Source of the DNA: Bemisia tabaci
Taxonomy: Eukaryota; Arthropoda; Insecta; Hemiptera; Aleyrodidae
NCBI RefSeq assembly: GCF_918797505.1
Contig: NC_092794.1
Span: 34,338,122-34,402,121, forward strand
Reading direction: 5' to 3'
Length of the DNA stretch: 64,000 bases
The notes beneath the pieces were generated by a model, which saw nothing but the letters and a program-made list of their open reading frames with translations, was not told the origin of the DNA and searched no databases. This document shows positions 23,191-34,320 of the stretch, piece after piece; position 1 is the stretch's first letter, and the number at the start of each line of letters is the position of its first letter. Both the position numbers and the translations under genes were made by a program.

Positions 23191-23332
23191 GCCATCTGGA
23201 ACAGAGAATTTTGTGCGCATCTATGCAGAAGCTGATTCACAAAAGAACGCTGATTCTCTAGCAGCTGAGGTTGCCCAAGCCGTTCATTCTCTAGCCGGCA
23301 GCGTTGGAGATCTTTATGAACACCCTCTTTAG
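23191..23332 (+). CDS. PGM3: Phosphoacetylglucosamine mutase, last coding exon
   Basis: After a TTATTTTTAG acceptor, one G completes the arginine codon started at 11986. The frame then reads PSGTENFVRIYAEADSQKNA, continues as SLAAEVAQAVHSLAGSVG, and stops at TAG 23330-23332. RPSGTE is the conserved phosphate-binding loop of the alpha-D-phosphohexomutase superfamily, here rebuilt across the intron. The remaining residues match the C-terminal end of animal PGM3 (VRVYAEADSQ...ADHLAHEVSLAVFQLAGG-type). The frame is intact and all splice phases agree, so the gene looks functional. The coding part within the window is three exons (457 bp including the stop). Confidence 0.95.
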
Positions 23333-23402
23333 CATTCTGGAGCAGGTTTCTTCCTGGCTTCTTAATATCTTTCAACTGAAGATTATTTTATAAATTCTTA
23401 AT

Positions 23403-23408
23403 AATAAA
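23403..23408 (+). terminator. Poly(A) signal of PGM3
   Basis: A canonical AATAAA lies 71 bases after the PGM3 stop codon. It is the first such hexamer downstream, and a T-rich stretch follows at about 23418. It is the likely 3'-end processing signal. The foldback element at 23515 begins just beyond it. Confidence 0.65.
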
Positions 23409-23514
23409 AGAGCCACTTTTTTAAAGGATCAGTAGTGTGGCATGAAGAACTTCGTCACCTTTCACTAATCTTGCCTTAAAAAATTGTTAATCAGAACTTG
23501 CTCCATTCCTTTTT

Positions 23515-26233
23515 AAAGGGTATCCCGGGATAAGCATGTCAAAATGCCCTTGTGAACGGATTTTTATTTTAACCATTTTAAGTCATCAAGGGTGTCCTAA
23601 AACTTAGGTTTTGGGGAATTGTAGCCCCCAACCCCCTCCGCCCCCCCTCAGACCCCCAAAAACCGCTTTTTGGGGCTATTTTTGACTATGCTAACGTCTT
23701 TTCCTCATAACTTTCGTAATTTTCGATAGAATTGAACCAAAATTTGTCAGAATCTACATCAATTAGCTTAGTTTTTGTAGAAAAAAATTCATTATCATCG
23801 AATAATATTTTAGCTTCTAATAAAATTCGTAAAATTTTAAAAAAGAATCATTTTTCTCCTTTTTTCGCGCTAGGTGACGTATGGAAACGAGGACACAAAC
23901 AAAAATTGCCTCTTTTCTTAAGTTATACACCCAATAAGACACAGAAAAAATTTCGTGTTGATCGGAGTGGTGTGCCATACTTAAAAACGCAATTTTCTAA
24001 CCTCAAAACGGCCAAAATGCCACCATAGCCTCCTTTGATGACTAGGCGTGGAGAAATATGTAGAGAGAAACATCCGGTTTTATCGTCTCACCTCTTAAGT
24101 GATCCACTTAACTACCTTGAGCCAAAATTTCGAGTTGATCAGAGTGGTGCGCGACATCCAAGCACGCAATTTTCTAACCTCAAAACGGTCAAATTGCCCA
24201 TTTCGGCACCCATTATCACTCCGTGTCAAAAAATAAGGAGAGGGACATCCGGTTTTATCGTCTCACCTCTTAAGTGATCCACTTAAGTACCTTGAGCCAA
24301 AATTTCGAGTCGATCAGAGTGGTGCGCAACACCCAAACACGCAATTTTGTAACCTCAAAACGGCCAAATTGCCCATTTCGGCTGATTTCGGCACCCATTA
24401 TCACTCCAAGTCAAAAAATAAGAAGAGAGACATCCGATATTATTGTCCTACCTCATAAATTAGACACTTAAGTACATTTAGCCGAAATTTCGTGTCGATC
24501 AGAGTGGTGCGCAATACCCGAACACGCCGTTTTCTTGTTAATTTAGTTACTAGAATTTGCCAGTATCTACTCAGTGCACTACTACGTATTATTGAAGTTT
24601 GGAGGAGGGAACGCTTCTACGTGGGGGATGAGCGAGCCTCCCTACTGTCATGTAATTCCTGGGAGTTCAGAGGTTTCGCTGAGTGATCGGGTCTGCTACG
24701 CGGTAGGGTGCCAAAATGAACTTTGAAATGTGCATCATGCACTTTTCAAGCGGGCTCGTCGCTGACGTACAGTGATAATGTATGCCAAAATGGGAATTTT
24801 GGGAGGTTTCAGGTTAGAAAACGGCGTGTTCCGGTGTCGCACACCACTCTGATTGACACGAAATTTCGACTAAATTGGGACTCAAATCGGGAGGCTCGCA
24901 CATCCCCTACGTAGAAGCGTTCCCTCCTCCAAACTTCAATAATACGCCGTTTTCTTGTTAATTTAGTTACTAGAATTTGCCAGTACCTACTCAGTGCACT
25001 ACTACGTATTATTGAAGTTTTCAAAGTTCATTTTGGCACCCTACCGCGTAGCAGACCCAATCACTCAGCGAAACCTCTGAACTCCCAGGAATTATATGAC
25101 AGTAGGGAGGCTCGCTTATCCCCCACGTAGAAGCGTTCCCTCCTCCAAACTTCAATAATACGTAGTAGTGCACTGAGTAGATACTGGCAAATTCTAGTAA
25201 CTAAATTAACAAGAAAACGGCGTGTTCGGGTATTGCGCACCACTCTGATCGACACGAAATTTCGGCTAAATGTACTAAAGTGTCTAATTTATGAGGTAGG
25301 ACAATAATATCGGATGTCCCTCTTCTTATTTTTTGACACGGAGTGATAATGGGTGCCGAAATCAGCCGAAATGGGCAATTTGGCCGTTTTGAGGTTACAA
25401 AATTGCGTGTTTGGGTGTTGCGCACCACTCTGATCGACTCGAAATTTTGGCTCAAGGTACTTAAGTGGATCACTTAAGAGGTGAGACGATAAAACCGGAT
25501 GTCCCTCTCCTTATTTTTTGACACGGAGTGATAATGGGTGCCGAAATGGGCAATTTGACCGTTTTGAGGTTAGAAAATTGCGTGCTTGGATGTTGCGCAC
25601 CACTCTGATCAACTCGAAATTTTGGCTCAAGGTACTTAAGTGGATCACTTAAGAGGTGAGACGATAAAACCGGATGTTTCTCTCTACATATTTCTCCACG
25701 CCTAGTCATCAAAGGAGGCTATGGTGGCATTTTGGCCGTTTTGAGGTTAGAAAATTGCGTTTTTAAGTATGGCGCACCACTCCGATCAACACGAAATTTT
25801 TTCTGTATCTTATTGGATGTATAACTTAAGAAAAGAGGCAATTTTTGTTTGTGTCCTCGTTTCCATACGTCACCTAGCGCGAAAAAAGGAGAAAAATGAT
25901 TCTTTTTTAAAATTTTACGAATTTTATTAGAAGCTAAAATATTATCCGATGATAATGAATTTTTTTCTACAAAAACTAAGCTAATTGATGTAGATTCTGA
26001 CAAATTTTGGTTCAATTCTATCGAAAATTACGAAAGTTATGAGGAAAAGACGTTAGCATAGTCAAAAATAGCCCCAAAAAGCGGTTTTTGGGGGTCTGAG
26101 GGGGGGCGGAGGGGGTTGGGGGGCTAAAATTCCCCAAAACCTAAGTTTTAGGACACCCTTGATGACTTAAAATGGTTAAAATAAAAATCCGTTCACAAGG
26201 GCATTTTGACATGCTTATCCCGGGATACCCTTT
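23515..26233. mobile_element. 2.7-kb foldback element with about 1.2-kb arms
   Basis: The ends are AAAGGGTATCCCGGGATAAG (23515) and its complement ending CCCGGGATACCCTTT (26233). Arms 23515-24728 and 25019-26233 are near-perfect reverse complements; differences are single bases such as TCATGTAATT against AATTATATGA. Each arm contains three to four direct subrepeats of about 180 bp (GAGCCAAAATTTCGAGT, GATCAGAGTGGTGCGC, CACGCAATTTTCTAACC, TTTCGGCACCCATTATCACT). The centre (24729-25018) holds rearranged extra copies. Subrepeated long arms are the hallmark of Foldback/Galileo-type elements. No transposase is present. It begins about 110 bp past the PGM3 poly(A) signal. Confidence 0.92.
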
Positions 26234-26470
26234 CTGTAGCTGTATTTGCCTTGCTTACATTTAGTTTTGCATAAAAGCTTTCTGACAAAATAATGGAACT
26301 GCAGGGTTGCAATGACGAGGTCAACAGTGCCAGTTTCAACAGACGTAATATCCTTAAAGTAAACTTTAGCGCGTCCTCCTTAATAGTGGCAGGATAATGC
26401 ACGTCATTCATGAAGATAAGATGGACCTAAAGAAAAGGCGTTTTTAAGCACTCAAAATTGCGAAGCTTTA
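26234..26470 (-). other. Unidentified coding-like segment with splice-like signals
   Basis: On the minus strand a frame ending WAYEIFSK meets a donor-like AAG|GTAAAG (26462). About 50 bases on, TTTTCTTTAG is followed by VHLIFMNDVHYPATIKEDA (about 26354-26410). A one-base shift then opens AKVYFKDITSV, ETGTVDLVIATLQF and HYFVRKLL, reaching GTAAGC before the foldback. I recognise no family. It could be exons of a convergent gene broken by the foldback and a frameshift, an old transposon, or chance. Confidence is low. Confidence 0.25.
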
Positions 26471-26521
26471 CCTTGGAAAAGATCTCATACGCCCATAGCA
26501 GGCTCACTGTGGCATTATTTG

Positions 26522-26781
26522 AGGGGCTTGGAGGACAAGGCGCATATGTAAAATTTTTGCTATTTCGAGAAGTACATATTTGAAGTTTCAAAATTACATG
26601 AATCCTTATGGTGGAAAGAAAGTTTAAACTCACTTTTTAATGCTTAAGAATTGGAATTTTGGAAGCAACTATTGCATAAAATATGCATGAAACACTACTA
26701 CATCACTTTTACTTGAAATAATTACTTAATGTTTCAATTTTTTCAAAAACTGCACGTATGGGCCTTGTCCTCCAAGCCCCT
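26522..26781. mobile_element. 260-bp MITE with AGGGGCTTGGAGGACAAGG ends
   Basis: AGGGGCTTGGAGGACAAGGC (26522) is matched by GGCCTTGTCCTCCAAGCCCC (ending 26780), an inverted repeat of about 27 bp with a few mismatches further in. The interior is AT-rich. No target duplication is clear and no protein is encoded. Confidence 0.75.
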
Positions 26782-27092
26782 ATTTTCCACTACCTGTATC
26801 AGCACCGGGTTTGTCTATCCTAGAATACTCTGTGTCAACACAAACCCTGCCTACTGAAGACGAAAACTGTCCAACTAATTTTTTAACAATCATGATATCT
26901 TCTTATATATTCACCTAGTTACATCCAGGTACCTTTCCATATTTCTACCCATTCAGATCTAGCTATCTTTCTATATTTTCACAGATTCGTGAATTAACTT
27001 GCAAGCAAAAAAAAATGATTTAATCACCTACGGAAGCACGGAATCCGCGACCGCTTTGATGCATAATGATATGATCAATTCACGAAGAATGG

Positions 27093-27246
27093 GTCAGTTG
27101 AGCTCGGGAGGGATTTGCCTGCAAATAGTCAAATCTAACAGTTTTCGGTACGAGAAGAACGACGCGCCTGCTCAAATTTCACGAAAAATTGTCTCCGCAG
27201 AGATATAACGCTTCCTCTTTAGGGGTCCTCGAAAACATGTTTGAAC
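27093..27246 (+). repeat. Dispersed repeat, copy 2
   Basis: This is a second copy of the segment at 6391-6511, from TCAGTTGAGCTCGGGAGGGA to ACATGTTTGAACC, with an extra 30-bp block (ATAACGCTTCCTCTTTAGGG) that copy 1 lacks. The immediately following GC-rich DNA (27250-27440) is not shared. Confidence 0.65.
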
Positions 27247-30200
27247 CGACCGCCGTGAATCTTCGAATGTACGCGTTATAGAGCGGGAACATGGCGGCGC
27301 CGAAGCCGATCTGCTTACGAATCTTTCCGACTGGCGACTTGGACGGTCAATTGTTGGAATTCGGCGGTTAACCCCGAATCTCCATCGGGGTGGTGCGTAA
27401 TCGGGGATCGAGCTCGTCAACGTTTTCATGTAAACAACAAAGATGGCGGCGCATTGTGCACGGGTGTTTTGAATTTACGGACTGTGAGCGAGATCCACCC
27501 GTTGAATGGACTTAAGGCAACAACGTACTTAATTAACATTTAAATATTTTTATCATGAAGTTAATTTTAATGCCTGATAGTCGAGTGAAGGACCTTTTCT
27601 CCCGTTAAGAAAAACGCTGCAGTGCCGCCGTTTATCATTGCATTCTAGGAGAGAAAAAATCGCAGCCAGAATGAGTCTTCAGCAACCGGCGTCAGCATCC
27701 ATTTCTTCTTTTCAAAAATTTCTTGTCATCATCACTTATCAGAGATGTAAAATGAAATTTAATATTGCATGAAAGTTCACAGACTTCTCAGGAGTAGTGT
27801 ATGCCACCCGCAAAATTATCTCAAAATAAACTGAAGGGTTTGACTCTCATTTTGTTAAATATTGAGATTTTACTGATCCTGCGCATTTCATGGCCTACTG
27901 AGTACATTGCAGAAGTTCCACAAAAGAGCGACGCCAAAAACGACCGTTTTTTGGCACAATTTGGGCCATGGGGGATTTTTCTGAAACCGGGCCCAAACGA
28001 TACCTTATAGTACCCTTAAACTCAGGTAAAAATTTTAGCTTGAGTACATGCACGGTTTTTGAGAAATGAGGGGGCAAAGTTGCCAAATTGCCATCATTCT
28101 GGACAGCATTTCTACAGCAAAAAGACGGGAAAAATGGACGAAAAAGTTACACCTTTGATGGGTTTCGGCTGTGAATGTTCTCATTGGGCCCCCAAGCATT
28201 TAACTGTTAGGTTTCAAAAATTTTTGTCGCATAAAGGGTCCAAACTGGGGAGAAATTGTCGACAAATCAGGATTCTTTGTCAAATTTTCAGAAACAGAAG
28301 TAAAATTGTTGGTCTGCTGCAGTTTTCATGGTTAACAATGTTCTTATCGGTCCTCAATGCATGAAATTGTGTTCAGCTTCACAGATGTACATCGCACAGT
28401 GGTCAAAAATGGGGGAATTAGTGGACAAATTAAGATCTTCTGTGAAACTTTTTAAAAATGAAGTGAAACTGTTGGTCCCCAGTCACGGTGCGCCTGAACT
28501 CACTTTAAATGCGACTTTGTTGTACATCAAAAATTCAAGTTGGAGGTTGTAGTGGGGTACTCCCTGATGGGTTTTTGGGCAATTTCGAAATAGGTTGTCG
28601 GAGCTCGTCGAAAAATAATCGCATTTTTGTGGTTTTTTAGGGGTAAAATAGCAAAATTGGCCTCGGGGCGACAAATTAAACCCCCTCTCCCTCATCCTTG
28701 CCTTGACCGATCTGAATTTTTAGTATGTTTTTACCTGGTATAAGATGGGACTTTTCTGAAATTTTCATGCCCATACAAATTTTTTTGCTCCCGCGGCAGC
28801 GTTGCAAAGTTGCGGACTCCAAAATATCGAATTTAATGATAAAATGAAGGTTTCGGAGTGTGATTTCCATTCAAAATCAAAAATTCAAATTGTAAGTTGT
28901 AGTAGGGTACTGCCTGATGGGGTTTTGGCCAATTTCGAAGTAGAGTGTTTGAGATTTTTGAAAAATAATCGAATTTTTGCGGTTTTTTAAGGGTAAAATA
29001 GCACACTGAGCACGGGGCGGCAAGTTAAACCTTTTCTCTCTCATCCTTGCCGTGACCGATCTGAACTTTTAGTATGTATTAACCTGGTATAAGATGTGAC
29101 TTTTCTGACATTTTCATGCCTATAACAAAATTTTTTGCCCCCCGCGGCAGCGTTGCCAAGAAAATTTAAATTAATTTTGAAATTTTATTTACACCCATTT
29201 TATTTGTGTTTTTATTTTTCATGTTTTTGGGAAAAATTCGGGGGCAAAATTTCAGATAAGATGTTCAAAGGATTGACTGCAACAGGAATAAGGTTTGGGG
29301 GGTGGGAGAAAGTTCTCAAATTCTACTTTCTGGTGATGGAGTATATTTAAGAACTTTCTGTCAACCCGAACCGCTCGTTTTCCCCCGACTCATCGCTTTA
29401 TCCGGCCTCCCTTTTTGAGTTAGCTGCACCCATCAAGTAAGTAATGGCATCATTTTCACGGTACCTAAATGCATAGAGTACAGAAGAACCGTAATAACCA
29501 ATTCTGAACGAAATAAAAATCCAGCGCTCGAGGTTGCAACGCGATTTGGGTCATTTTGACGAATTTTGAATCGAAACCTGGCAACACTGCAACTCTAAAT
29601 TGTTCAAATATGCCTTTTCTTATCGAAAACGCTCAGATTGCACATTTTTCGTGAAATTTTGGAGGAAATCACACCTCAAAACCTTCATTTTATCATCAAA
29701 TTCGATATTTTTGAGTCCGCAACTTGGCAACGCTGCCGCGGGGGGCAAAAAATTTTGTATGGGCATGAAAATTTCAGAAAAGTCACATCTTATACCAGGT
29801 TAATACATACTAAAAGTTCAGATCGGTCACGGCAAGGATGAGAGAGAAAAGGTTTAACTTGCCGCCCCGTGCTCAGTGTGCTATTTTACCCTTAAAAAAC
29901 CGCAAAAATTCGATTATTTTTCAAAAATCTCAAACACTCTACTTCGAAATTGGCCAAAACCCCATCAGGCAGTACCCTACTACAACTTACAATTTGAATT
30001 TTTGATTTTGAATGGAAATCACACTCCGAAACCTTCATTTTATCATTAAATTCGATATTTTGGAGTCCGCAACTTTGCAACGCTGCCGCGGGAGCAAAAA
30101 AATTTGTATGGGCATGAAAATTTCAGAAAAGTCCCATCTTATACCAGGTAAAAACATACTAAAAATTCAGATCGGTCAAGGCAAGGATGAGGGAGAGGGG

Positions 30201-30398
30201 GTTTAATTTGTCGCCCCGAGGCCAATTTTGCTATTTTACCCCTAAAAAACCACAAAAATGCGATTATTTTTCGACGAGCTCCGACAACCTATTTCGAAAT
30301 TGCCCAAAAACCCATCAGGTAGTACCCCACTACAACCTCCAACTTGAATTTTTGATGTACAACAAAGTCGCATTTAAAGTGAGTTCAGGCGCACCGTG

Positions 30399-31256
30399 CA
30401 GTAGATTTTAGATCCCGGAAAAATTCTTTAAATTTTTTTTTTTACTATTTAAATCTTTTTTTAATTTTTTCTCTCCATTTTTCCCTCTTGTTTTAAATTT
30501 CTGAAAGTTTGCATATTTTATTGAGATAATGCTACAAAGTCTATTCTATAACAACGTTCTATAAACAATACGGTCTGACATGCAGTTTTTTTCTTTTTTT
30601 ATTTATTTATTTATTTATTTGCACAAATACATTAAACATTGTACAGAGAAGAGCTTTTAGACTTGTACGTCTTTAAAAGCAGTTTTAACTTTAGCCTTAA
30701 TAATAGCTACATATTTATTTTTAACAAAAATACCGACCTAAAATGAGTAGGTGGAGAAATAAAATATAGAGCCCGATTATTTCTAAATAATACGGTTCAA
30801 TTTTTTTAAACGAGTTTCAACGGGTAGACCGTCAGAAACTAACATCGTTTCTCCTTGTATGTCCAGGCGAAGCGAGGAACGTTAGGAGGCGAGTGATTAA
30901 AATTATAAGACTGAAGTCTTATAACAAATAGTTAGATTTATCCTAAATAATATAGGATAAGTAGACTGCTAAAGCTAAATTGTAGAGAGTTATCTGTTTA
31001 GGGATCGTCAATGACTTCCAATCTTGCAATTAGTGTTACAATTTGTTTCGCTAATATATCTATTGAATTGATGAGATTTGTCATGTTTTGGACTTGGTTA
31101 GAAATTACCTTTTCTACTTCATTCAATCTTTTATCAAGTAGATCAAAATTGGAGTGATGATCAATATTAATAATCTCCTCTCTAGTTTTGTTATAGGATG
31201 CAGTGATAATTGAAAAAATTAAAAACATGAATTTTTCCGGGATCTAAAGTCTACTG
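30399..31256. mobile_element. 858-bp element with CAGTAGAYTTTAGATCCCGG ends, nested in foldback arm
   Basis: CAGTAGATTTTAGATCCCGG-AAAAATTC and its complement form 28-bp terminal inverted repeats with one mismatch. The element interrupts the right arm between CACCGTG and GGGACC. The left arm reads continuously at that point (about 28475-28492), showing the empty site. A minus-strand frame of 76 codons (30998-31228) is rich in heptad-like leucine, isoleucine and valine and looks like a coiled coil, but matches nothing I know. The interior also has an AT microsatellite, (TTTA)n, near 30600. Confidence 0.8.
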
Positions 31257-31403
31257 GGGACCAACAGTTTCTCTTCATTTTTAAAAAGTTTCACAGAGGA
31301 TCTTAATTTGTCCACTAATTCCCCCATTTTTGACCACTGTGCGATGTACATCTGTGAAGCTGAACACAATTTCATGCATTGAGGACCGATAAGAACATTG
31401 TTA

Positions 31404-31608
31404 TAGTCCACGCCACGAAAAGTGGCGGGTGAGGGGCGGAGACAGTCGGCCGGTCTAGTCTATCGTTGAAGGGTTGAAGCGCAGGTATTGGCCCAGTCGT
31501 TACCCCGTTTCAACTACGGGCCAATACCTGCGCTTCAACCCTTCAACGATAGACTAGACCGGCCGACTGTCTTCGCCCCTCACCCGCCACTTTTCGTGGT
31601 GTGGACTA
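31404..31608. mobile_element. 205-bp palindromic MITE, TA target duplication
   Basis: TAGTCCACGCCACGAAAAGT and its complement extend into about 92-bp arms around a short loop (about 31488-31512) and are flanked by TA (31402-31403, 31609-31610). The left foldback arm at 28331-28336 reads GTTAAC without it, which is direct empty-site evidence. TA duplication suggests mobilisation by a Tc1/mariner-type transposase. No coding capacity. Confidence 0.88.
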
Positions 31609-32234
31609 TAGCCATGAAAACTGCAGCAGACCAACAATTTTACTTCTGTTTCTAAAAATTTGACAAAGAATCCTGATTTGTCGACAATTTCTCCCCAGTT
31701 TGGACCACTGTGCGACCAAAATTTTTGAAACCTAACAGTTAAATGCTTGGGGGCCCAATGAGAACATTTACAGCCAAAACCCATCAAAGGTGTAACTTTT
31801 TTGTCCATTTTTCCCGTCTTTTTGCTGTAGAAATGCTGTCCAGAATGATGGCGATTTCGCAACTTTGCCCCATCATTTCTCAAAAACCGTGCATGAACTC
31901 AAGCCAAAATTTTTACCAGAGTTTTAGGGTATTATAAGGTATCGTTTGGGTCCGGTTTCAGAAAAATCCCCGCTGGTCCAAATTGTGCCATTCTTGGCGT
32001 CGCTCTTTGCGACGCCATTGCCAATGAAGGCCACCCTGAGTTGCTGAGTTAGCTTTTAGGAAGTTAATCCACAACTACTTCAATATTCAAATACCCTTGT
32101 CAGAAGAAAACAGGGACTCCATTAGCAGTGAATTTGAAAGGCGCCTCCCCAGGCACATGAAACCTCAAGTGCTCACTTCAAGTGCATGGCATTCTATTCA
32201 TAAGATGATTTGAATTCAAATTATCTTTGCAGGG

Positions 32235-32982
32235 CGGATGGTTGATGTTAAGTTGGTGGGAAAGGACGACAAGAAGAGAAGACACAATTCACGTGGACGC
32301 CATAACAGTAGTGTATTGAAGGGAGCCGCTTCCACAGGAGCCTGGGCGGCTAGGCGCTTATAGTTGCCATATCGACATGTGCCTTTTTTATATTTGAAAA
32401 GAAAATGCTTACATTAAAACTAGTTAATTAGATAAGATTTATGTAACAATCATTAATACAACACATAATACTTAAAGTATTTAACATCATTCAACAAAAT
32501 CAAAAATGATAATGACTTGAATACACAGCTAATAACAAACATGATTAGTTCATTATTTGAATTAAATAATAACTAATATAAAATGGGAGATGCTAAAATT
32601 GTTAATGATTAAAATAATATTTGAAATTGATAAAACACAAAACATGAAATCACAAGGAACTTTAATTTGTTAATCAGGGGAATATCTTTCTGGTGCCTTT
32701 GAGATTCTTTTACCTCTGCCTATTGTTTTCTGTTGAGACGTTACAAGTGTAGCAGGTCTGTATTCTCTTTTGAATAGTGGGGGGAGGGGGGGGGGGGAGG
32801 GGGAGCCTGCAAGGTGGAAAATTCAGAGTCAGACTCATTGGCACTGACTGTTAGAGTTTCTGGGCGTTGAATTTTAACAGAGGGTTTTAGAGGCATGGTA
32901 TTTGGAAATTCAGCTGATTCAATATTTGATTCCGTATTCTGTTTTTCAACATCAACAGAGGGCTTATGATGTGAAGTCAGTG
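32235..32982 (-). pseudogene. Gypsy-type element, Pol C-terminal tail and 3' end remnant
   Basis: On the minus strand 32982-32670 reads a Ser/Pro-rich tail (KPSVDVEKQNTES, PLKPSVKIQRPE, SANESDSEFS). After a frameshift in a G/C homopolymer (about 32780-32806) it ends GRGKRISKAPERYSPD and a stop. The tail of the gypsy Pol at 60287 ends in the same style (SRTSKPTQKYSPP). About 290 bp beyond the stop, AAAAAAGGCACA then TGTCGATATGGC looks like a polypurine tract and LTR start. The 5' side is cut at about 32983 by another transposon end (CAGTGGCGTGCGG). Confidence 0.55.
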
Positions 32983-33157
32983 GCGTGCGGTGGGTTCAGT
33001 GACAGGGCAAGCTCTAGCGTTCGCCATCCGGGAGGGGGCGGGGGTTAACGTAGCCTCTTTCCCTTCCTCCTCCCCCTAGCCTCCCCAGGAAATTCTCAGA
33101 ATTTTACTCTATTTGCTCTATTTTTCGGATGAAATCTGATGGAACGTCTTGAAAAAC

Positions 33158-33385
33158 TGTTGAAGCTAGCATTTGGGTACAGGAGAACGAAAACGCAGAG
33201 GATTAGGCCATTAGACACAAGCTGTATTAAGAGAAGTACATGAGTATGAGCGATCAGAGGATCTTACAAAAGATAACAGAGGTTAGCACCAACCGTGCAC
33301 GTGACTTGGTACTACCAACATAAACCGGGATAGGTACTACCAACATAGCATTAATACAACTAGGACAGATTGTCCATGTCCAACA
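33158..33385 (-). repeat. 3' LTR of copia A
   Basis: This 228-bp LTR runs TGTTGGACATGG... to ...CTTCAACA on the minus strand. It is a direct copy of 37904-38734 once the nested MITE is removed. The two LTRs differ at several sites by eye (GTGCACG/GTGAACG, ACCGGGA/ATCTGGA), so the insertion is not recent. Confidence 0.88.
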
Positions 33386-33587
33386 CTTCTCTTCAATCTG
33401 GACAGTAAAAAAGAAATCACAGGCTAAGAAAGATATTATGCATAAAGATACAAGAAATTTAAGTGCCTGTATTAAAGGATTTCAGTTCATGATTAAATCA
33501 GATAACAATTGAACAAACAAAGTTTAACTGAACTGTAATTAAGGATTTGGCTTTCTTATTTAGAAAAATATTACAATCAAATAAAAA

Positions 33588-34320
33588 TTAATTTATCAGG
33601 CCAAAACCTTTAACGCAAACCTTTAATTTGGGAGCTGGAACTGGTTTTGTGAGAGCGTCAGCAATCATTTCTTCATCGGGTACATAAGATACTTTAATAT
33701 TCTTATTTCTTATCTGTTCTCTAATGAAATGATATTTCACATCAATGTGCTTGGTTTGTCGATGGAGAATAGGGTTTTCTGACAAATTTAGAGCACTTTG
33801 ATTATCACAATTAATTAGAATGGGACCAGATCTATCTATTGATTCTGAAAGTAAATTCTTTAAGTATATTGCTTCCTTGGAAGCATCAGACAGAGAAATA
33901 TATTCTGCCTCTGTACTAGAAAGTGATGTTGTCGCTTGTTTGCGACATTCCCAGGAGATAGCAGCGTCAGAATAAACAAACACATTTCCCGAGAAGGATT
34001 TCCTACTTGGGCAATTGTTCGCCCAATCAGCATCAGAAAATCCTATGATGTCTTCCTTTAAGTTCCTAAAACACAGAGAAATATTAGATGATCCTTTCAC
34101 ATAACGCAAAATACGTTTTGCTGCACCAAAATATTTGGAAGTCGGCTTTGTATTGAACTGGCTTGAAAATGTGACAGCATAAGCAATATCTGGTCTTGAC
34201 GTTACAGCAAGGTAGAGGAGAGAACCAATTAGTTGTTGATATGGCTTCACTAAACTTTCTTCATGCGGAATATCTGAAGTAAGAGGAGGCTTCAGGTCAG
34301 ATAAGGGAGTAGAAACGCAC
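33588..34320 (-). pseudogene. Copia A: end of reverse transcriptase plus RNase H
   Basis: The frame starts in the RT connection region (VSTPLSDLKPPLTSD, then YQQLIGSLLYLAVTSRPDIA). It continues through RNase H with GFSDADWANN, SSTEAEYISLSDASKEA, INCDNQSALNLSEN and TKHIDVKYHFIREQI, ending FGLIN stop. The RNase H acidic residues (D of SDAD, E of TEAEY, D of CDNQ) are all present and this part has no internal stop. Upstream at about 34320 the similarity ends abruptly; the RT active site, integrase and protease are missing. It could only act as a passive fragment. Confidence 0.92.

Larger units (their letters stand above)
27923..32008. mobile_element. 4.1-kb foldback element with nested insertions in one arm
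   Basis: The left arm (27923-29160) and right arm (29740-32008) are reverse complements from AAAGAGCGACGCC at the outer edge to the CTGCCGCGG motif near the centre. Two insertions in the right arm (30399-31256 and 31404-31608) account for its extra length. Within each arm a unit of about 350 bp, containing CCTGGTATAAGATG and TTTTCATGCC, is directly repeated twice. The centre (29160-29740) is unrelated AT-rich DNA. No transposase is visible. It resembles the foldback at 23515 in architecture but not in sequence. Confidence 0.9.

Noticed and set aside
23732..26015. Paired identical frames on both strands (about 98, 80 and 90 codons)
   Set aside because: They are mirror readings of the foldback arms, not genes; the residues repeat with the 180-bp subunits.
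30998..31228. Coiled-coil protein gene
   Set aside because: The 76-codon frame may be real within its transposon, but with no family match and no upstream exon I keep it only as a note.
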